Source: JACCZX01 sp963791315 | GTDB taxonomy: Bacteria > Pseudomonadota > Gammaproteobacteria > Burkholderiales > Burkholderiaceae_F | DNA length: 64,000 nucleotides | Direction: 5' to 3' | NCBI GenBank assembly: GCA_963791315.1 | Contig: CAWBRQ010000007.1 | Location: forward strand, 558,001 to 622,000 | Part shown: positions 46,788 through 54,445 of the stretch, piece by piece | Layout: each line of letters starts with the position of its first letter | Numbering within the stretch: position 1 is the first letter of the stretch | Made by a program: the position numbers and the translations under genes | Notes under the pieces: model-generated | What the model saw: only the letters and a program-made list of their open reading frames with translations | Databases searched by the model: none | What the model was told of the DNA's origin: nothing

Positions 46788-48257
46788 TCGCGTCCGTCGT
46801 GCGGTGCGCCGATCGAAGCGAAGAGGACTTCGGCATCCGCGCCGATTGATGCGAAGACGTCTTCGGCATCGGCGACTGTCGGTCTCTTCGCAAAGCAGCG
46901 GCTCGAACGCGCTCACCACGCCGACAAAGTTCGTGTAGTGGCCGCGACGCTCGGTCTGGATGCTGATCGGAATGAAGACGTCAGCCTGCGCGTTCTCGGG
47001 CTGCAGGTAAGCGTTGAGAAATATCACGCGCGCACTCGCCGGCAGCAGGGTGAAGTCGAAGCCCTCGCCCCACACGAGCACCAGATCGGCGTCGTGCAAC
47101 GCCTGCGCGTCCGGCTGGAATTCGGTGAACCGTGCGCGCGCCGCCGCGGTATTGGGGTTCTTGTCCGCGCGGATCAGCAAGTCGTCGTCCCCGCGCTCGC
47201 CCGGTTGCGCAACCCAGTCATTCTTGTAGAAGGCAGCGAAGCGCTCGCCCAGCGCCTGCTGGAAGGCGTCGAGCTCTTCGTTCGAGCCCCAGTTAGACAC
47301 CAGCGCCAACGGGCGCTTCGCCGCGTCCAGCAGTTGCCGCGCAGCTTCGATTGCCTCCGGTAGCTCGAGCGGTTCGCCTTTGCGCATCGCCTGCTCCGCG
47401 CGCGGCCGCTCGAATATCTGCGCGAGGTCGCGACCCTTGTTGCAGATCCACGGTCCGTTGACCGCTGGATTTTCAAGCGGCGTGACGCGCTCGATCGTGA
47501 CGTTTTTGCGGGCGTCGAGTGCGTTGAGCTTCCATTCGGGCTTGCGGTGCCAGAGCTGCACGGTGCACCCGCGCGCGCAGCCGGGACACACAGAAGCGGT
47601 CGGCTGCAGGTACCAGACACGCGACTTGTAGAGGAAGGAGCGCGAAAGCAGCGCGCCGACCGGGCAGATGTCGATTACGTTGTCCGAGTACGGGTCGGCG
47701 TCGAACGAATGATCCTCGGAGGCGCGCACCAGCGAGACGTCGCCGCGCTGCGTGATCCCGAGCGCTTTTGACTTCGAGATCTCGTGGGTGAAGCGCACGC
47801 AGCGCGAGCACAGAATGCAGCGCTCGTTGTCGAGGACGATGCGCTCGGAGAGCGGATGGAACTTGGTCGAGCGCACTTTCACGTCATGCGAGGTCGACGG
47901 CGCTCCGTTGTATTTGTAGTGATAGTCCTGCAACGTGCACTCGCCGGACTTGTCGCAGATGCCGCAATCGACCGGATGATTCAGCGTGACAAGCTGCATC
48001 ATCGACTTGCGGTACTCGCGAACCGGTTCGGAATCGGTGAGCACCTTGAGGCCTTCGACCACCGGCATGTTGCAGGCGATCTCGACCCAGCTGCGGCCCT
48101 CGACCTGCACCGCGCAAATGCGGCAGTTGCCGGCGACGGAGAGCTGCGGATGCCAACAAAAGTACGGGATGACGATCCCGTTGGCCACCGCCACCTGCAT
48201 GACGGTCTGATCGCTTTCGGCCTCGATCGGGTTGCCGTCTATGAAGATGCGTGGCAT
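46784..48257 (-). CDS. nuoG: NADH-quinone oxidoreductase subunit G, short form, one frameshift
   Basis: Peripheral Fe-S subunit of about 490 residues, far below the 700-900 usual for NuoG. The N-terminal 2Fe-2S (CWHPQLSVAGNCRIC), the His/Cys and CGICDKSGECTLQDYHY sites, and CILCSRCVRF are complete. So is the extra cluster site CPGCARGCTVQLWHRKP of the molybdopterin-like domain. What follows is shortened, ending soon after FVGVVSAFEPLL. One extra T near 46886 breaks the frame; the corrected C-terminus contains two 11-residue repeats and stops at TGA inside the nuoH start. The ATG at 48257 overlaps nuoF by 19 bases. Confidence 0.88.
46808..46873 (-). repeat. Tandem 33-bp duplication at the 3' end of nuoG
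   Basis: Two adjacent 33-base units (46808-46840 and 46841-46873) are identical at 28 of 33 positions. In the corrected nuoG frame they encode two copies of an 11-residue unit of the form ADAE-x-(V/L)-FASIG. The divergence between copies suggests an old duplication. Confidence 0.75.
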
Positions 48258-49538
48258 TCCAGGTTCCCGTCGAAGCGCGAACGCTTGTGCTCGATGAAGT
48301 ATTCGAACTCGTCGCGGAACTTGTCGAGAATTCCGCTGGCGGCATAGCCGGCCGCATCGCCCATTCCGCAGATCGTGTTGCCGTCGTTCCACGCGGATAT
48401 TTTGTAGAGCTGCTCGATGTCCTCGAGCCGCCCTTCGCCGGCCACGATTCGGTCGATGATCCGATGCATCCACCCCACACCTTCGCGGCAGGGCGTGCAC
48501 TGCCCGCACGACTCGTGGTGATAGAAGCGCAGCAACACCTGCAGCAGGCGCACCATGCACGTGCCCTCGGCGATGACCACCATTCCGCCGGAGCCGAGCG
48601 AAGAGCCGACGCTTTTCAGCTCCTGGTCATCCAGGTTCAGGCGCGCGACGTCCTCGCCGATCACGACTTTCGTGGAAATGCCGCCGGGAATGATCGCCTT
48701 CAGCGCGCGCCCGCCGAGAACGCCGCCGCAATCTTCATTGATGAACTTCGCCCACGGATAGCCGGGTTCGATCTCGTAGACGCCGGGACGATTGATATGG
48801 CCCGAGATCGAGATCAGTCGCGTGCCGGGGCTCTTTGCCGTGCCCGCTTTCTTGAACGCCTCGGCGCCGTTCGCGATGATTCCGGCGATGTTGGACAGCG
48901 TCTCGACGTTGTTGACGACGGTCGGCCGCTGGTAAAGCCCTCGCACCGTGAGGCGCGGCGGGCGATTGCGCGGGTAGCCACGCTTGCCTTCGATCGACAG
49001 TCAGCAGCCCCGAAGCCTCGCCACATACATACGAGCCGGCGCCGCGATGAATGATCGCGTCGCAAGAGAATTCAGCTCCGAGGATGCGCTCGCCGAAGTA
49101 GCCGGCTGCGTAGGCCTCCTCGAGCGCTCCGGCAAGGCGGCGGTACGGGAGATCGAATTCGCCACGGATGTAGACGAATGCATGGCGAACTTGCAGCGCA
49201 TACGCCGCAATCAGCATTGATTCGAGCAGCAGATGCGGCGCATTCTCGAGGATCCAGCGGTCCTTGAATGTTCCGGGTTCGCCCTCGTCCGCGTTTGCGC
49301 ACAGGTAATGCGGCTGGCCGTCGTTCAAGTTCACCACCGCCCATTTGCGCCCGGCGGGGAAAGCCGCACCACCGCGCCCCTGGATGCCCGACGCCGTGAC
49401 TTCGGCAGTGACCTGCTGCGGCGTCATCGCGCCCAATGCTTTGGCGATCGCGCCGTAACCGCCACGTGCCTTGTATTCGGCAAGCGTGTGCGAGGTGGTG
49501 GTGACCGGGAAAGTCATCAACAGCCGCGTGCCGGTCAT
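48239..49538 (-). CDS. nuoF: NADH-quinone oxidoreductase subunit F, one frameshift
   Basis: NADH- and FMN-binding subunit of about 432 residues. The FMN/NADH region is SGIQGRGGAAFPAGRKWAVV and CANADEGEPGTFKDR. The frame breaks at one extra base near 49000, after GSYVCGEASGLL, and resumes in GYPRNRPPRLTVRGLYQ. The N3 cluster motif ESCGQCTPCREG and the conserved ICGMGDAAGYA follow. The ATG at 49538 is one base after the nuoE stop. Confidence 0.92.
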
Positions 49539-49539
49539 G

Positions 49540-50004
49540 CTAGGAAAGTCCTTCAATCAGGCGGTCGAGCTTCTCCGGGGTCATGCTCTCGTGGTACGTC
49601 CCGTTCACCATCACCACGGGCGCCGTGCCGCAGGAAGCGAGGCACTCGACGGTGGACAAAGTGAAGCGGCCGTCGGCGGTGGTCTCGCCCACCGCGCAGC
49701 CGAGCTTCTTCGACAGGTGATCGATAATCCGCTCCGCGCCCAACAGCGAGCAGGCAACGTTGCGGCATGGCTGGATGTGCCAGCGCCCGACGGGCTCGCG
49801 CTGGAAGTGGGTGTAGTAGCTCAGCACCTCCTCGACCTGGATGCGCGCAACGCCCAGGTAGTCGACGATGGCGTCGATGTCGGCGTCGGCGACATGGCCG
49901 CGCACTTCCTGCACGCGGCGCAGGCACGGCAGCACGAGCGAGGAATCGAAGCCGGCGGGGTAACGCGCGCGCAGCGCGTCGAATTCGGCGAACAGCGGCG
50001 TCAT
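49540..50004 (-). CDS. nuoE: NADH-quinone oxidoreductase subunit E
   Basis: A 154-residue thioredoxin-like subunit holding the 2Fe-2S cluster N1a. The four ligand Cys are in QPCRNVACSLLGAERI and STVECLASCGTAPVVMVNGT. The N-terminus is MTPLFAEFDALRARYPAG. The ATG at 50004 overlaps the nuoD stop by four bases. Confidence 0.94.
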   Translation of the reverse strand: MTPLFAEFDALRARYPAGFDSSLVLPCLRRVQEVRGHVADADIDAIVDYLGVARIQVEEVLSYYTHFQREPVGRWHIQPCRNVACSLLGAERIIDHLSKKLGCAVGETTADGRFTLSTVECLASCGTAPVVMVNGTYHESMTPEKLDRLIEGLS

Positions 50005-51233
50005 CGATCGCACTCGCCGCCAATCATGTTCACGGAACCGAACGTTGGAATGATGTCGGCGAGCTGGTAGCCCTCCAGCATTCGATGGATGCCGCCCATA
50101 TGCACGAAGCTCGGCGAACGCACGTGGACCTTGTAGGGAATCCCACCGCCGACACTCACCAGATAGAAGCCGAGCTCCCCGTTGGGCCCTTCCTGCGCGG
50201 TGTAGACGTCCCCGGCCGGCACTTGCGGCCCCTCCATGATCAGCTTGAAGTGGTTGATCAGGGATTCGATCTCCGAATACACAAGCCGCTTGGGCGGTAG
50301 CGTGCAGCGGCGATCGTCGACGTCGATCGGTCCCTCCGGCAGCATCTCCATCAACTGTCGGATCATGTACACCGACTCGTCCATCTCGCGCATGCGGACG
50401 AAGTAGCGGTCGTAGTTGTCGCCGTTGATCCCGACCGGAACATCGAAATCCAGTTCGGTGTACGCGAGGTAGGGCGCATCCTTGCGCAAGTCGCGTGGGA
50501 CGCCGGTAGAGCGCAGGATAGGACCCGTGAAGCCCCACGTAAGGGCGTCCGCAGTGGAGATGACACCTACATTGCGAGTGCGGTCGATGAAGATGCGGTT
50601 GCGGTCCATCAATCCATGGATCCGCCCGGTAAAGTCTTCGTATTCATCGAGGATCCACGCGAGGCGCTCGAGCCAGCCCGCGGGCAGGTCATGGGCGAGC
50701 CCGCCGATGCGCCCGTAGGTATAGGTCACGCGCGCACCGGTCAACGCCGCAAGGTGCTCGTAGATGTAGTCGCGCATCATGACGAGATAGAGAAATGGCG
50801 TCATGGCGCCGATCTCCATCAGCGTGGCCGCCACGCAGGTAAGGTGATCCGCGACGCGCGAATATTCGGAAAGCAACGTTCGCAGATAGCGGCAGCGCGG
50901 CGTGATCTCGACCGCCATTAACGACTCAACCGCCTCGCAGTACGCGAAGTTATTGATCAGACCAGAGCAGTAGTTGAGCCGGTCCACATACGGAATCAAG
51001 TTATGCCAGGTGTGCGCCTCGCATTCCTTCTCGAAGCCGCGGTGCAGGTAGCCGCAGTGCACGTCAACTCGCTGCACCGTTTCACCGTCCAGCATGGCGA
51101 CCACCTGGATCGTCCCGTGGGTGGCCGGGTGCGAAGGGCCGATGTTGACGACGACCGTGCCGTCGTCCGCACTAGGGCCGAAGGCGGGACGGATGGGATT
51201 CGGCAGCGGGATATCGAACATCGGCCTCGTCAC
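50001..51233 (-). CDS. nuoD: NADH-quinone oxidoreductase subunit D
   Basis: A 410-residue subunit at the quinone site. NIGPSHPATHGTIQVVAML, VDVHCGYLHRGFEKECEAHT, PYVDRLNYCSGLINNF and the terminal GSVNMIGGECDR are all conserved. The GTG at 51233 overlaps the nuoC stop; an ATG four codons later (51221) is an alternative. Confidence 0.95.
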   Translation of the reverse strand: MTRPMFDIPLPNPIRPAFGPSADDGTVVVNIGPSHPATHGTIQVVAMLDGETVQRVDVHCGYLHRGFEKECEAHTWHNLIPYVDRLNYCSGLINNFAYCEAVESLMAVEITPRCRYLRTLLSEYSRVADHLTCVAATLMEIGAMTPFLYLVMMRDYIYEHLAALTGARVTYTYGRIGGLAHDLPAGWLERLAWILDEYEDFTGRIHGLMDRNRIFIDRTRNVGVISTADALTWGFTGPILRSTGVPRDLRKDAPYLAYTELDFDVPVGINGDNYDRYFVRMREMDESVYMIRQLMEMLPEGPIDVDDRRCTLPPKRLVYSEIESLINHFKLIMEGPQVPAGDVYTAQEGPNGELGFYLVSVGGGIPYKVHVRSPSFVHMGGIHRMLEGYQLADIIPTFGSVNMIGGECDR

Positions 51234-51703
51234 TTCCGGTAGCGAACGAGCGGCTGCTCTTGTCGAATCGGGTAGTCCTTGCGCAGCGGATGGCCTGCGA
51301 AGCCCTCGTAGAGCAGGATCGGGCGCAGGTCGGGGTGGCCGCGAAAGACGATTCCGTACATGTCATGGCACTCGCGCTCCATGAATTGAGCGGAGCCATA
51401 CAGCGCGACAAGCGAGTCGATCGTGGGATCGGCTTCCGTCACCTGGGTCTTCACCCGGATGCGAACCCGATGCTCGGTGGAATAGAAGTGATAGACGATT
51501 TCGAAGCGCGGTGACCGAGCGGGCCAATCGACCGCGGTCACGTCGAGAAAGAGGTCGAACCCGAACTCGGACTTGAGACTTTGCACTGTGCCTAGCAGCT
51601 CAGCAGGCGAGAGCTCGAGCACGAGAATGCCGTGGGACAACGAAGCGGTTCGGGCCGCGAGCGGGAGCCTCGCTCGCACCAAGTCGAAGACGGTCGCCGC
51701 CAC
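51230..51703 (-). CDS. nuoC: NADH-quinone oxidoreductase subunit C
   Basis: A 157-residue hydrophilic subunit. The C-terminal family signature is RECHDMYGIVFRGHPDLRPI with LLYEGFAGHPLRKDYPI. GTG 51703 (VAATVFDLVRARL) is chosen because it follows the nuoB stop by two bases; no ATG is available there. Confidence 0.92.
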   Translation of the reverse strand: MAATVFDLVRARLPLAARTASLSHGILVLELSPAELLGTVQSLKSEFGFDLFLDVTAVDWPARSPRFEIVYHFYSTEHRVRIRVKTQVTEADPTIDSLVALYGSAQFMERECHDMYGIVFRGHPDLRPILLYEGFAGHPLRKDYPIRQEQPLVRYRK

Positions 51704-51705
51704 GA

Positions 51706-52221
51706 TCAGAATTTCTCGGTGAGGATCGCGTGCGGCGAGCGTGCGATCTTGTCTTGCAGCTTCATGATTGCATCGATCACCGTCTCGGGCCGAGGCGGAC
51801 AGCCGGGGACATAGATGTCGACCGGAATGATCTTGTCGATGCCGGCTACCGCCGCATAGTTCTGGTAGAAGCCGCCGCTCGTGGCGCACGCGCCAAACGC
51901 CATTACCCACTTGGGCTCGCACATCTGCTCATAGACTTTCAGAAGGATCGGCGCCTGCTTTTGCGTCAGGGTGCCGACGACCATCAGCAGGTCGGACTGC
52001 CTCGGCGAAAAGCGCGGCAGCGCGGCCCCGAAGCGGTCGGTGTCGTAGGGCGTCGAGCTCACCGCCATGAACTCCATCGCACAGCAAGCCGTGACGAACG
52101 GATATGGAAACAGCGAGAACTTGCGCGCCCATCCCACCAGTTCGTCTTTCTTCGTCGAGATGTATTCAAACGCCTGGGTCGCCGCATTGACCTGCCGAAT
52201 CGGGATGGTGGAAGCCCGCAT
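51706..52221 (-). CDS. nuoB: NADH-quinone oxidoreductase subunit B
   Basis: A 171-residue subunit carrying cluster N2. Ligand Cys are in FVTACCAMEFMA, YEQMCEPKW and YVPGCPPRPETVIDAIMKL. The ATG at 52221 is two bases after the nuoA stop. Confidence 0.95.
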   Translation of the reverse strand: MRASTIPIRQVNAATQAFEYISTKKDELVGWARKFSLFPYPFVTACCAMEFMAVSSTPYDTDRFGAALPRFSPRQSDLLMVVGTLTQKQAPILLKVYEQMCEPKWVMAFGACATSGGFYQNYAAVAGIDKIIPVDIYVPGCPPRPETVIDAIMKLQDKIARSPHAILTEKF

Positions 52222-52223
52222 GG

Positions 52224-52589
52224 TCACTCGGTCACTGCTTCCAGCAGCCGCGCCTTGTAGACGTACAAGAGAATCAGAACCAGTAGGAAAGTGAAGAGGA
52301 AAAAGGTGACCAGCATGAAACCCGTGAGCGGCTTGGCCGCCAATGCCCAGATGAAGAGAAACACGGTTTCCAGGTCGAACAGGATGAAGGCGATAGCCAC
52401 TCCGTAATACTTGATCGGGACCGCCTTCACGTTGCGCACGTCGACGGGTGTCGCGCCGCATTCGAACGGCTCAAGCTTGATCGCTGAAGGGACGGGCTTG
52501 GGGCCCAGCATCCGGTTCAACAGCAGCGTGACTGCGACAAAGCCTAGGATCGCGACTAGGTAAAGGAGAAAGACGACGTAAGGATTCAT
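52224..52589 (-). CDS. nuoA: NADH-quinone oxidoreductase subunit A
   Basis: A 121-residue three-helix subunit and first gene of the nuo operon. The conserved loop and helix read PFECGATPVD and YYGVAIAFILFDLETVFLFI. ATG 52589 is used; a TTG two codons earlier is also in frame. A perfect Fnr-type box lies 37-50 bases upstream. Confidence 0.94.
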   Translation of the reverse strand: MNPYVVFLLYLVAILGFVAVTLLLNRMLGPKPVPSAIKLEPFECGATPVDVRNVKAVPIKYYGVAIAFILFDLETVFLFIWALAAKPLTGFMLVTFFLFTFLLVLILLYVYKARLLEAVTE

Positions 52590-52625
52590 CGTCAAGCACG
52601 GTAGAGCCGCCGCGCAGATGCCCGT

Positions 52626-52639
52626 TTGATTTGGATCAA
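52626..52639. promoter_or_regulatory. Perfect Fnr-type box between nuoA and the lactate operon
   Basis: TTGATTTGGATCAA is an exact match to TTGAT-N4-ATCAA. Its centre is 43 bp from the nuoA start and 135 bp from the lldP start, so it could act on either divergent operon. A lone half-site-like TTGGATCAA follows at 52677-52685. Confidence 0.7.
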
Positions 52640-52767
52640 CGGTCTGCAGCGGGCGCCCTTATGCGGCGGGCATGACTTGGATCAAAACTCCCCACCGGGC
52701 CCCCGAGTAGCTTGCCCGCAACAGGCGACGCGCGCGCGCAGCGAGCGGACAAACACGGGAGATAACA

Positions 52768-54429
52768 ATGACCTGGTCGCAAGTCTACGATCCGCTCGGT
52801 AACGCAATCCTCTCGACGTTGCTCGCTTCCCTGCCCATTTTGGTGCTGTTAGGAAGCCTTGCGTTCTTCCACATCAAAGCCCATTGGGCAGCGATCCTCG
52901 GGCTGCTCGTCGCGCTGGCGGTGGCGATCTTCGTCTATGGCATGCCGGCGGAGATGGCCGGGAAGACCGCACTGCTGGGCGGCCTTTTCGGATTGCTCCC
53001 CATCGGCTGGATCGTCCTCAACGTGATATTCATGTATCAGCTCACCACCGATACCGGACTGTTCGAGGTTCTGCAGAAGAGCATCACAGGCATCACGAAC
53101 GATCGCCGCCTGCAGTTGCTACTGGTTGCATTCTGCTTCGGCGCGTTCTTCGAGGGCGCGGCTGGATTCGGCACGCCGGTCGCAGTGACCGCGGCCATCT
53201 GCATGGGTCTGGGATTCAAGCCACTTGCCGCGGCGGGCCTTTCGTTGATTGCGAATACTGCGCCGGTCGCATACGGAGCGCTGGGTACGCCGATCGTGGT
53301 GCTAGCCGCGGTGACGGGCCTTGACCTGCTGGACTTGAGCGCGATGGTCGGTCGTCAGCTTCCGTTCTTCTCGCTGCTGGTGCCGTTCTGGCTGATCTGG
53401 GCGTTTGTCGGCTTTCGCCGGATGCTTGAAATCTGGCCGGCCATTCTCGTCGCCGGAATTTCCTTCGCCGTCCCGCAGTTCCTCGTCTCGAACTATCACG
53501 GGCCGTGGCTGGTCGACGTGATCGCGGCGATCGTCTCGATGGGAAGCCTGACCGTGTTCCTCAAGTTCTGGCACCCGAAGGAAGTCTGGCTGTCCACAAG
53601 CCGCGAGGGCGAGACGGTGAGCCATGCCGAGGCCCAGAAGCAGCGTGTCGCGACGGGATATTCGCGAGCGCAGGTCTTCAAAGCGTGGACGCCGTGGGTC
53701 ATCCTGAGCGTGCTGGTGTTTCTCTGGGGACTGCCTCAGATCAAGAACTGGCTCAACGAAATTTCGATCTTCAAGTTCCCGATCGCGGGCTTGCACAACA
53801 TGGTGGTGAAGGTGCCACCCGTTGTACCGAAGCCCACGCCGGAAGCGGCCGTCTACGTGTTGAACTGGCTATCGGCGACTGGCACCGGCATTCTGATCGC
53901 CGCGATCATCGCCGGCCTCGTGATGGGACTGTCGATTCCGAAGATGGTGCGCACGTATGGGCGCACCTTGAAGCTGGTGCGCTTCTCGCTGCTGACGATT
54001 GCCGCGATGCTGGCGCTTGGCTTCACAACCAAGGGTGCGGGGCTCGACGCGACGCTTGGCCTCGCATTCGCGCATGCCGGCTACTTCTACCCGTTCTTCG
54101 GAGCGATGCTGGGGTGGCTGGGGGTGGCGCTCACCGGATCGGACACATCGTCAAACGTGCTGTTCGGCAACCTGCAGAAGATCACTGCCGAGCAGCTCGG
54201 ATTGTCGCCGGTGCTGATGGCTGCGTCGAACAGCTCGGGCGGGGTGATGGGAAAGATGATCGACGCGCAGAGCATAGTTGTCGCGTCGACTGCCACGCAG
54301 TGGTATGGGCATGAAGGCGAGATCCTGCGCTATGTGTTCTTCCATAGTCTTGCGCTGGCCGCGCTGATGGGGCTGCTCGTGATGGCTCAGGCGTACCTCT
54401 GGCCATTCACTGCGCTCGTCGTGCGTTAA
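52768..54429 (+). CDS. lldP: L-lactate permease family transporter
   Basis: A 553-residue proton/lactate symporter with about 14 TM helices. Family segments are FGAFFEGAAGFGTPVAVTAA, ANTAPVAYGALGTPIVVLAA and, near the C-terminus, ALTGSDTSSNVLFGNLQ with AASNSSGGVMGKMIDAQSIV. GGGAG precedes the ATG. It heads an operon of lactate dehydrogenases in the same order as in Shewanella oneidensis. Confidence 0.93.
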   Translation: MTWSQVYDPLGNAILSTLLASLPILVLLGSLAFFHIKAHWAAILGLLVALAVAIFVYGMPAEMAGKTALLGGLFGLLPIGWIVLNVIFMYQLTTDTGLFEVLQKSITGITNDRRLQLLLVAFCFGAFFEGAAGFGTPVAVTAAICMGLGFKPLAAAGLSLIANTAPVAYGALGTPIVVLAAVTGLDLLDLSAMVGRQLPFFSLLVPFWLIWAFVGFRRMLEIWPAILVAGISFAVPQFLVSNYHGPWLVDVIAAIVSMGSLTVFLKFWHPKEVWLSTSREGETVSHAEAQKQRVATGYSRAQVFKAWTPWVILSVLVFLWGLPQIKNWLNEISIFKFPIAGLHNMVVKVPPVVPKPTPEAAVYVLNWLSATGTGILIAAIIAGLVMGLSIPKMVRTYGRTLKLVRFSLLTIAAMLALGFTTKGAGLDATLGLAFAHAGYFYPFFGAMLGWLGVALTGSDTSSNVLFGNLQKITAEQLGLSPVLMAASNSSGGVMGKMIDAQSIVVASTATQWYGHEGEILRYVFFHSLALAALMGLLVMAQAYLWPFTALVVR

Positions 54430-54445
54430 CGCGATACGGCGTCGC

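Noticed and set aside
46551..47363. 270-codon plus-strand frame opposite nuoG and nuoH
   Set aside because: No domain or ribosome site; the opposite strand carries recognised complex I subunits.
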